Part shown: in pieces, positions 9,093 through 18,472 of the stretch
Layout of the letters: each line of letters opens with the position of its first letter
How positions within the stretch are numbered: the first letter of the stretch is position 1
DNA from: Inediibacterium massiliense
GTDB taxonomy: Bacteria > Bacillota > Clostridia > Peptostreptococcales > Thermotaleaceae
Length of the DNA stretch: 64,000 nt
Reading direction: 5' to 3'
Assembly: GCF_001282725.1 (NCBI RefSeq)
Contig: NZ_LN876587.1
Span: forward strand, 1,421,695-1,485,694
Translations under genes and position numbers: made by a program
Notes under the pieces: model-generated
What the model saw: only the letters and a program-made list of their open reading frames with translations
Databases searched by the model: none
Told to the model about the DNA's origin: nothing

Positions 9093-9728
9093 TTACTTAT
9101 TTGGTAAATAAGGTTCAATGACAACACTACCATTTTTAATCATTGCCAGTTCAGGACCCATAGGCTTTACTGTCTCATGATCTGGTGATCTTGCAATTTT
9201 TTTAGAAATTCTTAATTGTGTTGGTTGTAAACTATATGCTGCAACAAAAGCCCTTTCATTTCCACTAACACCTGCATGGGCTACTCCTCTTAAAGATCCC
9301 ATAACCATAATATTTCCTTCTGCTATAATTTCTGCCCCTGGATTGACATCTCCAATAATGACTAGATTCCCTGAAAATTTAATTCTTTGTCCTGAACGAA
9401 TGGTCGCACGAATAAATTTTGTATTTCCTTCCTCTATTCCTTCAAAGACTTTTTTTGGTGTCTTTATATTTTTAATATTTGTTTTTTCTTTCTCTGATAC
9501 AATCATTCCAAATCTTGAATGAATGATTTCTTTTATTTCTTTTTTTTCATCGTCTGTCAAAATTTTTCCTTGAATACTAATAACTTTAGCACCTTTAAAA
9601 AATTTTTTGGCAGATTCAAGCTTTTTAATTAATTGATCTCTTACTTTCACATAATCTGCATCCTTTTTAAAATAAATAATAATTCCATCTTTACTTCCTT
9701 TGAATGCAACATAATTTCCTTCGTACAT
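9093..9728 (-). CDS. minC: Septum site-determining protein MinC
   Basis: A 211-residue FtsZ inhibitor with an N-terminal domain (about 1-90) and the C-terminal right-handed beta-helix domain (RSGQRIKFSGNLVIIGDVN; GNIMVMGSLRGVAHAG). The ATG at 9728, with GGAGG 10 nt upstream, is preferred over a TTG at 9755. A plausible sigma-A promoter lies just ahead, behind the mrdA terminator, so minCDE can form its own unit. Confidence 0.93.
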   Translation of the reverse strand: MYEGNYVAFKGSKDGIIIYFKKDADYVKVRDQLIKKLESAKKFFKGAKVISIQGKILTDDEKKEIKEIIHSRFGMIVSEKEKTNIKNIKTPKKVFEGIEEGNTKFIRATIRSGQRIKFSGNLVIIGDVNPGAEIIAEGNIMVMGSLRGVAHAGVSGNERAFVAAYSLQPTQLRISKKIARSPDHETVKPMGPELAMIKNGSVVIEPYLPNK

Positions 9729-9760
9729 CCAGTGACTACCTCCAAATTCGTGCAAGTAAA

Positions 9761-9788
9761 TCTATAACATGAATAAGTAATTCTTCAA
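9761..9788 (-). promoter_or_regulatory. Candidate sigma-A promoter of minCDE
   Basis: Minus strand TTGAAG (9783-9788), a 16-base spacer, then TATAGA (9761-9766) preceded by TGT, an extended -10 pattern. It is located between the mrdA terminator and minC. Confidence 0.45.
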
Positions 9789-9816
9789 AATCTATTCAAA
9801 TCCTCTTTTTTTGTTA

Positions 9817-9849
9817 AAAAATACACTTACTAATTTGTAAGTGTATTCC
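9817..9849 (-). terminator. Terminator overlapping the mrdA stop codon
   Basis: Minus strand AATACACTTAC pairs with GTAAGTGTATT around a short AAATTA loop, followed by TTTTTTAAC. The stem includes the last codons and the stop of mrdA. Confidence 0.65.
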
Positions 9850-12574
9850 CTAACTGAATTTTGTCATATTCTTCTGAATTCAGTCCAAAATATTCTGCAA
9901 TAATCTCTCTTGCTATAGGAGAAGCATATCCTCCATGTCCCCCTTGAAAAATAAGAGAAACTACTGCAATTTGAGGATGATCACTAGGCGCATAGGATAC
10001 AAACCATGCAAAGTTATCATAATCGGGTTTATATTGATCTAGTACTGCATCTGTAATACGACCATTGCTTAAATCCTTAATAGCTTTTCTCATGGCCATT
10101 CCTTCGTTTTTATATGTTTTCATATATTCTTTTGTTTTTTGCTGAATCGCACTTCTAGAAATTCCTGGAGCAATACGTCCCATATATTTTTCTAAATATG
10201 CCACTTCATCCTTTGGCTGAATCTTTCCTGATTTTTCAGCTGTTCCTGTTTTTGCAGATACCTTAATAGGAAATCTTAAAAATGTTTTACTACCCGTCCC
10301 TTGCTCCTCTTGTGTTACTCTATCCATTCCAATTTTTACATGCTTTAAGTTCTCAGAATCTTTAAGAGGTACCTTTTCTCTTTTATGCTCTATTTTTTCA
10401 TCCGTTTCACTACTTCCTACTTTATTTACAAGATGAACTTCATTTTTATATCCTCCATTAGAAAGGGTTGCAATATAATTCGCAATCTGTAAAGGGGTAT
10501 AAGCATGTTGTCCTTGTCCAATAGCTAAGTTAAAAGTATCTCCTTTTGTCCATTTTGCTTGAATATAATAATTAAATTTTGCTAAATCTGCCAAAGGTTC
10601 TACTTGATCTTTTTTTACATCTAATTTACCAATTCTATGGATAAGCTCTCCTCTAGATGGATTTTCATCTGTCCAATCTACAATTTTTTGAATTTGTTCC
10701 TCTAGCTTTTTCTCATCTTTTAATATAGTTTCTTCAAAATATTTTCTAGCATGAGATGCAACATCTCTCTTTAAAAGAATTTTAGTATTGGCTAGTTTTT
10801 GTTGAGGATTTGGAAGGCCATAAGCACTTTCACTAATTTCAATACCTGTAGACTGACCGAGCCCAAACATTTTGGCATATTCTAAAATTTTGTCTGCTCC
10901 CATATTAATACCTAAAGACTTATTTTTATAATGATCCCATCCTGTGGATACATTATAAAAATAATAGTTACAAGAAACCTCTAAAGCTTTATAAAGATCT
11001 ACTGGTCCATGTTTTCTATGATAGCCATTCCATAACCAACATCCAAAGCTTCTTCCCCCTAATTTTATATAACCATCATCATATAACTGTAAATGTGGAT
11101 CTAGTCCTTGTTCTATAGCAGCTAACCCTGTCATCATTTTAAAAATAGATCCAGGCTGTACTGCTGTTTTAGTAGCCACATTATAAAGAGGAAGAGGCGA
11201 TAGTGGATCTCTTGGATTTTCATCTTGTACTAATTTCCATGCTTCTGAGGATATACCCGTTGCAAATAAATTAGGATCAAAGGATGGATAATTTGCAAGA
11301 GCTAATACTTCACCAGTATTTACATCTAGCGCTACTACTGCACCTGAAGTAGCATTTGGAAAGGCGCTATATTTGTAGTCACCCCACTCACTCTTAAAAC
11401 TTCCTCCTACTTGAATTTGTTTTAATGCGTGTTCTAGGGCATCCTCTGCTATCTTTTGAAGCTTTGCATCAATAGATAGATACAAAGTTTCTCCTTTTTG
11501 AGGCTTTTGTTCTCTTAATACATTTACAAGTCTTCCAATTACATCTACTTCTACATATTTTGCTCCATCTTTTCCTTTTAGTTTTTCTTCATATACTCTT
11601 TCTAATCCATCTTTTCCTATGAGTGAATTTGGAGTATATCCTTTGGCTGCTGTAAATGTTTTTTGTTCCTGATCAGAAATTTTCCCTAAATATCCTAAAA
11701 TATGAGATGCTAAATTCCCATTAGGATAGTACCTAATAGGATCTACTTCCACATTTACACCTGGAAGATCCATACTTGATTCTTCTATGGTCGAGACTGT
11801 TTTAGCCGAAACATTTAATGCGATTTTTACAGGTTGATATTGCCTGTATCCTTGTTCCTTTAATTCATGTCTAATGACTAATATCTTTCTAACATCTTCA
11901 TCAGAATATTCGTCTTTTATTTTAAACTTTTCTTTTAAAGCCACAAAAGCATCTTTTGCATTCATATTTTCTTTTAAATTATATTTTTGTAGAAAATTCT
12001 CTTTTTTCATTTCTGGTATAAATTTCATAGTTTTTACAGAAATTGGAGGATATACATTATGTGATGTTTGCATTTCAGTTTGAGCTTCATAATCATTTAA
12101 GTTTTTATTAATTCCTAATTGTTGTCTTAACAAGCTAAAAGCATCCTTTGCATCCTTTACCCCTGTTAATCCTTGAGAAGTAAGCCACTCCTGTATTTCC
12201 TTGTCAAATGTATAAGAAAATTTACCATTTTCTAGAATAATAGGAAAATTATCTTGGTATTTTTCACTATTCTCGATAAAAATATTCAGAAGTTTTATGG
12301 CTACTTTATTAATTTTTTCATCAATGAGCTCATTTTTCATGATTTGAACTGTAAAGCTTGGCTCACTAGTAGCCAATAATCTTCCATATCGATCTCTTAT
12401 ATCTCCTCTCGGAGCAGAAATAGGAATTTTTTTAATTCGAATATTTTCTGCCATTTTTTTATATTTTTCTCCCTGTACAACTGTAAGAGTAAATAGTCTA
12501 ATAATTAGAATAAATATAAATATGGTAAAAAATAAAATTACTTGATTATGTCTATCTTTTAATTTTTCTATCAT
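9830..12574 (-). CDS. mrdA: Penicillin-binding protein 2 (class B, elongasome transpeptidase)
   Basis: A 914-residue membrane-anchored transpeptidase: one TM segment at residues 14-34, a PBP dimerisation domain (about 50-360; SAPRGDIRDRYGR) and a transpeptidase domain with SxxK at S476-K479 (PGSIFKM), SxN at S534-N536 (SCN) and KTG at 775-777. It cross-links side-wall peptidoglycan with RodA/MreBCD. It is much longer than enterobacterial PBP2 (about 630 residues). Extra length lies at residues 100-260 in the head and at 585-680 inside the transpeptidase, a layout also known in other Clostridia. It follows mreD by 4 bases. Confidence 0.94.
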   Translation of the reverse strand: MIEKLKDRHNQVILFFTIFIFILIIRLFTLTVVQGEKYKKMAENIRIKKIPISAPRGDIRDRYGRLLATSEPSFTVQIMKNELIDEKINKVAIKLLNIFIENSEKYQDNFPIILENGKFSYTFDKEIQEWLTSQGLTGVKDAKDAFSLLRQQLGINKNLNDYEAQTEMQTSHNVYPPISVKTMKFIPEMKKENFLQKYNLKENMNAKDAFVALKEKFKIKDEYSDEDVRKILVIRHELKEQGYRQYQPVKIALNVSAKTVSTIEESSMDLPGVNVEVDPIRYYPNGNLASHILGYLGKISDQEQKTFTAAKGYTPNSLIGKDGLERVYEEKLKGKDGAKYVEVDVIGRLVNVLREQKPQKGETLYLSIDAKLQKIAEDALEHALKQIQVGGSFKSEWGDYKYSAFPNATSGAVVALDVNTGEVLALANYPSFDPNLFATGISSEAWKLVQDENPRDPLSPLPLYNVATKTAVQPGSIFKMMTGLAAIEQGLDPHLQLYDDGYIKLGGRSFGCWLWNGYHRKHGPVDLYKALEVSCNYYFYNVSTGWDHYKNKSLGINMGADKILEYAKMFGLGQSTGIEISESAYGLPNPQQKLANTKILLKRDVASHARKYFEETILKDEKKLEEQIQKIVDWTDENPSRGELIHRIGKLDVKKDQVEPLADLAKFNYYIQAKWTKGDTFNLAIGQGQHAYTPLQIANYIATLSNGGYKNEVHLVNKVGSSETDEKIEHKREKVPLKDSENLKHVKIGMDRVTQEEQGTGSKTFLRFPIKVSAKTGTAEKSGKIQPKDEVAYLEKYMGRIAPGISRSAIQQKTKEYMKTYKNEGMAMRKAIKDLSNGRITDAVLDQYKPDYDNFAWFVSYAPSDHPQIAVVSLIFQGGHGGYASPIAREIIAEYFGLNSEEYDKIQLGNTLTN

Positions 12575-12578
12575 TTCA

Positions 12579-13079
12579 TCACCTTATCTTCGCCTTCATA
12601 TAAGGATATTGAGTAATTTTATAGATCCATCTATAAATAAAAATAGATACTATACTATTATAAATCATCTCTATCAACACAACTTTTCTAAAAATAAAAA
12701 CAAAATCAAAAGTATGCTTTGTAAGATACATAATCACATAATACAACAAATGATAGGAAACAGTCCCTGCAATAGTAAATAAAACAGGTGTAATATGATT
12801 ATCTTTATATATATTTTTTTCAAAAATACCAATATTGTATCCCACTAACATATAAACTAAAGCATTAGCTCCAATCATACTTCCCAATAAAATGTCTTGA
12901 AGCATTCCTGCAAAGAATCCAATTGTAGCACCTTTCTTTTTTCCCCATAAAATAGAAAATACTACTACAATAATCAATGTAGTATTGGGTATAATATCTA
13001 AAAGCCTAAAATGTTGTAGCCAGGTAGATTGTATGAAAAAATTAACAATCATAATCATAAAAACTGTAAACAGTTTCAT
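12579..13079 (-). CDS. mreD: Rod shape-determining protein MreD
   Basis: A 166-residue protein with about five membrane segments (MKLFTVFMIMIVNFFIQS at the start; FFAGMLQDILLG in the middle, typical of MreD). It is part of the elongasome with MreB, MreC, RodA and PBP2. The ATG at 13079 is chosen because GAGGGG lies 9 nt upstream. A more distal in-frame ATG at 13130 would put 17 extra residues inside the end of mreC. Confidence 0.88.
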   Translation of the reverse strand: MKLFTVFMIMIVNFFIQSTWLQHFRLLDIIPNTTLIIVVVFSILWGKKKGATIGFFAGMLQDILLGSMIGANALVYMLVGYNIGIFEKNIYKDNHITPVLFTIAGTVSYHLLYYVIMYLTKHTFDFVFIFRKVVLIEMIYNSIVSIFIYRWIYKITQYPYMKAKIR

Positions 13080-13101
13080 TTCAATAACCCCTCTAATCTC
13101 A

Positions 13102-13950
13102 TTATGGCATAATAATAAATACTTTATCAATTTTTTTAAAATTTACTTCTGGTTCTACCAAAATAGTTTTTAAAAGCTCATTTTCCTTTTTTACTACTTT
13201 TTTAATTTGTCCAATAGGAATCCCTTTTTCATATGTGCTCAGTCCTGAAGTAATTAATTTATCTCCTACTAGTACTTCTGCTTGAGGATCAATTAAATAT
13301 CCTGTAAGGTCTCCTTGTGCACTTCCTCTAAATTCTCCTTCTTGTATACTTCCCCTCACCACTCCAATATATTGACTATTCCTAAGAACCTGAAAACTTA
13401 CAGAGCTTTTATTATCCACAATCGTAATCACCTTGGACCAATTATCTCCCACTTCAAAAACTCTTCCAATTAATCCTTCCCCATTCATAACCGTACTTCC
13501 TTTTACAACTCCTTGATTGGAACCTACATCAATAGTAAACATATTAAACCAATTTCCTAAATCCTTTCCTGTTACACTAGCAGATATATAGTTATATTTT
13601 GCATGCTCTGTTGCATAATTAAGTGCTTTTTGAAGAGTTTTTAGTTCATCCAATTCATCTTTTGTAAGAGATAATTGAATCACCTTTTGATTGAGCTTTT
13701 CTACTTCTTTTTTTAATTCTTTATTTTCTTTTGAAATTTCTCTAAAAGAAAATAAAGAATTCACTCCATCTCCAATTGCTCTTCCAGTACCATAAAAGAT
13801 TTTTTGAATAGGTGTAATAATTTTTCCAATCATATTCTCAGGTGAAGATACTCTTTCTCTTCCTCCTAATGTTATGCCTATTATAATAATGAGAATGATA
13901 GTAACAAGTGTTACTATCATTATAGCTCCCCTTTTTATCCAATTACCCAT
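13102..13950 (-). CDS. mreC: Rod shape-determining protein MreC
   Basis: A 282-residue bitopic protein: TM segment at residues 10-28, a coiled coil at about 70-110 (ENKELKKEVEKLNQKVIQL) and a beta-rich extracellular domain (SSVSFQVLRNSQYIGVVRG; VGDKLITSGLSTYEKGIPIG). It links MreB to the PBP2/RodA synthase outside the membrane. It lies 14 bases after mreB and just before mreD. Confidence 0.95.
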   Translation of the reverse strand: MGNWIKRGAIMIVTLVTIILIIIIGITLGGRERVSSPENMIGKIITPIQKIFYGTGRAIGDGVNSLFSFREISKENKELKKEVEKLNQKVIQLSLTKDELDELKTLQKALNYATEHAKYNYISASVTGKDLGNWFNMFTIDVGSNQGVVKGSTVMNGEGLIGRVFEVGDNWSKVITIVDNKSSVSFQVLRNSQYIGVVRGSIQEGEFRGSAQGDLTGYLIDPQAEVLVGDKLITSGLSTYEKGIPIGQIKKVVKKENELLKTILVEPEVNFKKIDKVFIIMP

Positions 13951-13964
13951 AAATATTCACCACT

Positions 13965-14999
13965 TTATCTATGTCTTTTGGAAGAAATTAATACTCTTTT
14001 TAAAGTTTCAATTTCCTCAATGGTTTTTCCTGTTCCTAAAGCCACACAATCTAGCGCTTCTTCTGCAATATGAACAGGCATGCCTGTTTCTTTACGAACA
14101 AGCTTATCAAATCCATCTAGCATAGCTCCACCACCTGTAAGCATAATTCCTAATTCCATAATATCTGATGCTAATTCTGGTGGAGTCTTTTCAAGTGTAT
14201 ATTTAATTGCCTCAATAATTGCATTAATCGGCTCATGTAGTGCTTCTAAAATTTCAGTAGAAGATATAGTAAGGGTTTTTGGAAGACCAGAAACTAAATC
14301 TCTTCCTCTAATAGACATTTTATCTTCTTTTAATTTGGGAAAGGCTGATCCTACTGTTACTTTTATTTCTTCAGCTGTTCTTTCTCCAATCATTAAGCTA
14401 TATTCTTTTTTGATATACTGTACAATGGATTCATCAAACTCATCTCCACCAATTCTTACAGATCTACTAGTTACAATTCCTCCTAGTGAAATAATAGCAA
14501 TCTCTGTAGTTCCTCCTCCAATATCTACTACCATACTTCCTGTAGGCTCCTCAACTGGAAGTCCTGCTCCAATAGCAGCAGCCATTGGTTCTTCGATTAA
14601 ATAAGCTTCTCTTGCCCCTGCTTGAATTGCTGCTTCTTCCACAGATCTTCTTTCTACTTCCGTTACTCCTGATGGAACTCCTACTACTACTCTAGGTGCA
14701 AATAAAAGAGATTTTTTAGGATATGCTCTTTTAATAAAGTATTTTAGCATACTTTGCGTAATATCAAAATCAGCAATTACACCATCTTTTAGTGGTCTAA
14801 TTGCAATGATATTTCCTGGAGTTCTTCCTATCATTTGTTTTGCCTCTTGTCCCACAGCTAAAACTTCCTTTGTATCTTCTTGTATAGCAACTACAGAAGG
14901 TTCTCTTACTACGATTCCTCTTCCTCTTACATATACAAGTGTATTTGCTGTTCCTAGATCTATTCCCATATCCTTTGAAAAGAAATTAAACATTGCCAT
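13965..14999 (-). CDS. mreB: Actin-like rod shape protein MreB
   Basis: A 344-residue actin-fold ATPase: phosphate-1 motif [11 protein letters not shown], phosphate-2 motif [13 protein letters not shown] and adenosine motif [13 protein letters not shown]. It forms membrane-bound filaments that orient side-wall synthesis. The N-terminal amphipathic [10 protein letters not shown] fits membrane binding. First of mreB-mreC-mreD-mrdA, 25 bases after radC. Confidence 0.97.
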   Translation of the reverse strand: MAMFNFFSKDMGIDLGTANTLVYVRGRGIVVREPSVVAIQEDTKEVLAVGQEAKQMIGRTPGNIIAIRPLKDGVIADFDITQSMLKYFIKRAYPKKSLLFAPRVVVGVPSGVTEVERRSVEEAAIQAGAREAYLIEEPMAAAIGAGLPVEEPTGSMVVDIGGGTTEIAIISLGGIVTSRSVRIGGDEFDESIVQYIKKEYSLMIGERTAEEIKVTVGSAFPKLKEDKMSIRGRDLVSGLPKTLTISSTEILEALHEPINAIIEAIKYTLEKTPPELASDIMELGIMLTGGGAMLDGFDKLVRKETGMPVHIAEEALDCVALGTGKTIEEIETLKRVLISSKRHR

Positions 15000-15024
15000 A
15001 CATACTGCTCCTCCCTATAATGCT

Positions 15025-15714
15025 TTATATCATATTACTTTCTTTTAAACTTATATATTTTCCATCTCCAATAATGATATGATCTAAAATGTAAATACCT
15101 ATAATTTTTCCTGCTTCTATCAATCTTTTTGTAACATTTATATCTTCACTGCTAGGTTTTGGATTTCCACTAGGATGATTGTGAACTAATATAATAGATG
15201 CAACACTTTTTTTTATGGCATTTACAAATACTTCCCTTGGATGAACTAATGAACTATTCAAACTTCCTATAGAGATATTGTCTATACTCAATATTTCATT
15301 TTTCGTATTCAAAAGAATCGTTTTAAAATATTCTTTTTTATAATATCTCATCTCTTCCATTAGTATATTTGAAACATCCTTTGGCGATGTGATACTATAT
15401 TTTTCTTTCGAACTACTCAAGGCAAGCCTTTTTCCAAGTTCAATAGAAGAAAGTATTTGACATGCTTTTGCTATACCTATTCCTTTAATATTACTTAATT
15501 CTTCTACAGTACAATTTGTTAGGTATCTTAACCCTTCTTGATCTATAGATAATACCTTCTGGGCTAAATCAAGAGCAGACAAATCCTTTGTACCGGTTCG
15601 AATTAAAATAGCCAAAAGTTCTGCATTGGATAAACATTCTACTCCCCATTTTAATAATTTTTCTCTAGGGCGTTCAGTCTTCGCCATTTCCCTAATGGAA
15701 ATATGCGCATCCAT
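15025..15714 (-). CDS. radC: RadC family protein (JAB/MPN domain)
   Basis: A 229-residue protein with an N-terminal HhH-like region (about 1-100; ERPREKLLKWG, LSNIKGIGIAKA) and a JAMM metal motif HNHPSGNPKPSSED with the upstream glutamate in the REVF segment. Despite the name, a repair role is not proven. The ATG at 15714 is favoured over a TTG at 15720. Its place between maf and mreB is the same as in Bacillus. Confidence 0.93.
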   Translation of the reverse strand: MDAHISIREMAKTERPREKLLKWGVECLSNAELLAILIRTGTKDLSALDLAQKVLSIDQEGLRYLTNCTVEELSNIKGIGIAKACQILSSIELGKRLALSSSKEKYSITSPKDVSNILMEEMRYYKKEYFKTILLNTKNEILSIDNISIGSLNSSLVHPREVFVNAIKKSVASIILVHNHPSGNPKPSSEDINVTKRLIEAGKIIGIYILDHIIIGDGKYISLKESNMI

Positions 15715-15727
15715 ACTCAATCACATC

Positions 15728-16306
15728 CTACATAAGATCTACGTGAAAATATGTGCTTAATATACTTTGAAGCTTTCCTATTGGAAGCCCTACTACATTA
15801 AAATAATCTCCTTCAATCCATTCTATCAATACAGAGCCTTTGCCTTGTATAGCATAAGCCCCTGCCTTATCCCATACTTCTCCTGTATCAATATACCTTT
15901 TAATCAACCCATCTGTCAACTCTTTCATTTTCACTTTTGTTTGATCATAGCTTACAAATTTATTATAAGTATGTGCTTGTATAACTGCAATACCTGTAAT
16001 CACAAAATGTATATTATTTTGTAATTTTTTTAACATACAAAAGGCATCATCATAGTTTTTTGGTTTTCCTAATATATGATTCTTTACTACAATAGTATCT
16101 GCAGCAATAACAATATCTCCTGCTTCACACTCTTTTGAAACCTCTATAGCTTTTTCAAAAGCTAAAGTCATAGCTACTTGTTTTGGTGTATCTCCTGCAT
16201 AGATCTTTTCCTCTATTGATGATGTTTTTACCTCAAAAGGAATGTCAAACCTACTAAGAATGTCTTTTCTTCTAGGAGAAGATGAAGCCAATATGATTTT
16301 ACTCAA
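15728..16306 (-). CDS. maf: Maf nucleotide pyrophosphatase (dTTP/UTP type)
   Basis: A 192-residue house-cleaning enzyme that hydrolyses dTTP, UTP or modified nucleotides to monophosphates. Motifs: SKIILASSSPRRKDIL at the N-terminus, the catalytic AADTIVV, and the KAGAYAIQGKGSVLIEWIEG region. The TTG at 16306 is the best start: AGGTGG lies 5 nt upstream and the protein then begins as other Maf proteins do. A GTG at 16315 overlaps that ribosome site. Confidence 0.92.
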   Translation of the reverse strand: MSKIILASSSPRRKDILSRFDIPFEVKTSSIEEKIYAGDTPKQVAMTLAFEKAIEVSKECEAGDIVIAADTIVVKNHILGKPKNYDDAFCMLKKLQNNIHFVITGIAVIQAHTYNKFVSYDQTKVKMKELTDGLIKRYIDTGEVWDKAGAYAIQGKGSVLIEWIEGDYFNVVGLPIGKLQSILSTYFHVDLM

Positions 16307-16354
16307 TATTTCCACCTACTATCTTTAAAATGAAAAATATACAATGAAATATAC

Positions 16355-16885
16355 CTACAATTTTTTTATTTGATAGTTATTATTTCCTAAAATGTTTTTT
16401 AAATGATTTGAAATATATTTAGAACTAAGACCTATAAAATATCCAGTAAATAAACTCATAAGCATCATAAGTGGTAAATAGGTAAATATGAGTGTATTAT
16501 GAATCATAAAACTTGCCACACTAAGTTGCGCAATATTATGACCTAATGCTCCAAATATACTCACACCAATTAAACTAAATTGTTTAGAAAAAAACTTATA
16601 AACCACCCACATAATCATTGTACTCACAATAGCTCCTGCTAAGCTGTAAAAAAGACCTGTCACTGCCCCTGTACCTAATGTTGCTAAAATACTTCTTAGT
16701 ATTCCTACAATCAGGCCATACTTTAGTCCAAATACAATTAAAGCGACTAGATTTACAATATTTGCAAGCCCTAGCTTTGCTCCTGGAACTCCTGAAATAG
16801 GTAATGGTATAAAAGATTCTAAAATATTTAAAGCAATCCCAATAGTAGTAATCAGTGATAAATATAAGATCTTCTTTGTCTTCAT
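16355..16885 (-). CDS. Gx transporter family membrane protein
   Basis: A 176-residue protein with five or six membrane segments (GLANIVNLVALIVFGLKYG; LFYSLAGAIVSTMIMWVVY). It matches the Gx transporter family, often misannotated as heptaprenyl diphosphate synthase component I. It has an ECF-transporter S-component-like look. The gene lies 15 bases after the NusG-domain-II gene and both lie downstream of rnf; the same pair occurs near rnf or apbE in many anaerobes, so a role in flavin- or quinone-based electron transfer has been proposed. The substrate is unknown. Confidence 0.85.
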   Translation of the reverse strand: MKTKKILYLSLITTIGIALNILESFIPLPISGVPGAKLGLANIVNLVALIVFGLKYGLIVGILRSILATLGTGAVTGLFYSLAGAIVSTMIMWVVYKFFSKQFSLIGVSIFGALGHNIAQLSVASFMIHNTLIFTYLPLMMLMSLFTGYFIGLSSKYISNHLKNILGNNNYQIKKL

Positions 16886-16900
16886 TATAAAGTCCTTTCC

Positions 16901-17278
16901 TTAATAACTAATTCCATCTATTTCTGATTGTTCTTTAGATACTACTTTAATAGATATTCTATTGGGTAAACATATGCTTGTTTGATTACTCTTTGTAATT
17001 TTTCCCATTTTTATACATAATTGATCTTTGCAATCAGATTCTATAAACCTTGCCCCGTCTTGATCCACTTCAATGACACTATTTCCATAAGATGTATGAA
17101 TATGAAATGTTTGAGTTTTGCCATTAGCATCTAGGGCAATTTTTTTATATTCTTTTCCCTCTACTTCAATAATGACATATAACTGTCCCTCATGAATTGT
17201 TAAAGATTTTACCCAAAACATCCCTCCAAAAGCAAAAAAAATAACCAAAATTATCAAAACTTTATCCCATTTTGTCAT
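16901..17278 (-). CDS. NusG domain II-containing protein
   Basis: A 125-residue protein with an N-terminal membrane segment (residues 7-23, VLIILVIFFAFGGMFWV) and an exposed beta-sandwich (NusG domain II; DUF/TIGR families found in Firmicutes). Cysteines in ESDCKDQLCIKMG and SICLPN are conserved in the family. It lies just before the Gx transporter gene and after the rnf terminator. The function is unknown; linkage to Rnf and ApbE suggests an envelope redox role. Confidence 0.85.
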   Translation of the reverse strand: MTKWDKVLIILVIFFAFGGMFWVKSLTIHEGQLYVIIEVEGKEYKKIALDANGKTQTFHIHTSYGNSVIEVDQDGARFIESDCKDQLCIKMGKITKSNQTSICLPNRISIKVVSKEQSEIDGISY

Positions 17279-17445
17279 TTTATCATCTCTCGCTATTTAT
17301 ATTTTAGGGTTTATACATTAATATTATACTTTTACATAAATTTACACATATTGACCCATTATTCAATATAGTTTAAGTTTAACATTTTGGTAATCCCTTT
17401 ACAAGTAGCAAATATATATTGAAAAAGAACAAAATTTTCCTTGAA

Positions 17446-17482
17446 ATAAAAGAACATGCCAAAAGGCATGCTCTTTTATTTC
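17446..17482 (-). terminator. Terminator of the rnf operon
   Basis: Minus strand AAATAAAAGAGCATGCC pairs with GGCATGTTCTTTTATTT around TTTT. The stem spans the rnfB stop codon and is followed by CAAGG, so its U-tract is within the stem end. Confidence 0.7.
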
Positions 17483-18459
17483 ATAACAATTGTTTTCTTA
17501 GGACATTTTTCTGCACAGGCACCACAACCGATACATTTATCTTCTAATACTTTATGCACTTGTTTTAACTCACCTTCAATTGCATCTACTGGACATTGTT
17601 TTGCACAAATGGTACATCCTATACAATTTTCAGCAACAATCTCAGCTTTTTTTCTTTGTTCAAAGTTTGCATATATAGCTCCTGTTGGACATTTTTCAGC
17701 ACAAATCATACAATTTTTACATTTAGAATAATCAATCTTTGCAAGATTATTTTCAAATGTAATGGCTTCAAAAGGACAAGATCTTACACAAAGTTGACAA
17801 CCAATACATCCTACAGAACAATTATCTTTTACTGATTTACCTCTCTCTTTATTGTTACAATCTACTACTACATTTTGTTCATAAGGTACTAAATCAATTA
17901 CATTTTTAGGACATGCTTCTATACATTTTCCACATGAAGTACATTTTTCTGGGTCTACTTTTGCTACTCCATCTTTTGTAACATGAATCGCATCAAAAGG
18001 ACATACGGTTACACAAGTTCCTAGTCCTAAACATCCATAAGCACAGCTTTTACTTCCACCGCTCACCATTGCCGCTGCCTTACAGTCTTTAATTCCTGAG
18101 TAATCAAATTTTTCTTTACAGTTTGCATGAGTACCATTACAAATCACTCTAGCTACTTTTTTTACATTATCTCCTGCAGACACTCCCATGATTTCTGCAA
18201 TTTTAGCAGCACATTCACTTCCTCCAACAGGACAACCATTTACAGGTGCTTTTCCTTCAACGATAGCGCTTGCAAGTCCTCCACATCCTGGGTATCCACA
18301 TCCTCCACAGTTTGCTCCTGGAAGTGCTTCTCCAATTGCAGTGATTCTAGGATCTACTTCTACAGCAAATTTTTGAGAAGCATATGCAAGTCCTGCTCCG
18401 AACACTAGACCCATTCCGCCTAAACTGACTACTGGGCCTACTAATGTTGAAATATCCAT
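17476..18459 (-). CDS. rnfB: Rnf complex subunit RnfB, multi-cluster ferredoxin protein
   Basis: A 327-residue protein anchored by an N-terminal membrane helix (LVGPVVSLGGMGLVFGAGLAYA). After it comes the RnfB-type cluster GANCGGCGYPGCGG and then six ferredoxin-like cysteine sets (CVTVCPFDAI, CTSCGKCIEACP, CIGCQLCVRSCP, CKNCMICAEKCP, CIGCTICAKQCP, CIGCGACAEKCP). It takes electrons from ferredoxin into the Rnf pump. It is much richer in clusters than proteobacterial RnfB, as in Acetobacterium and Clostridium. The ATG at 18459 follows GGAGG; an ATG at 18480 lies before that site. Confidence 0.97.
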   Translation of the reverse strand: MDISTLVGPVVSLGGMGLVFGAGLAYASQKFAVEVDPRITAIGEALPGANCGGCGYPGCGGLASAIVEGKAPVNGCPVGGSECAAKIAEIMGVSAGDNVKKVARVICNGTHANCKEKFDYSGIKDCKAAAMVSGGSKSCAYGCLGLGTCVTVCPFDAIHVTKDGVAKVDPEKCTSCGKCIEACPKNVIDLVPYEQNVVVDCNNKERGKSVKDNCSVGCIGCQLCVRSCPFEAITFENNLAKIDYSKCKNCMICAEKCPTGAIYANFEQRKKAEIVAENCIGCTICAKQCPVDAIEGELKQVHKVLEDKCIGCGACAEKCPKKTIVMK

Positions 18460-18472
18460 ATTTTTTCCCTCC

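Noticed and set aside
17279-17445. Promoter for the NusG-II/Gx pair
   Set aside because: TATAAT-like strings exist (minus strand, near 17320-17330) but no -35 fits at 16-18 bases, so none is called.
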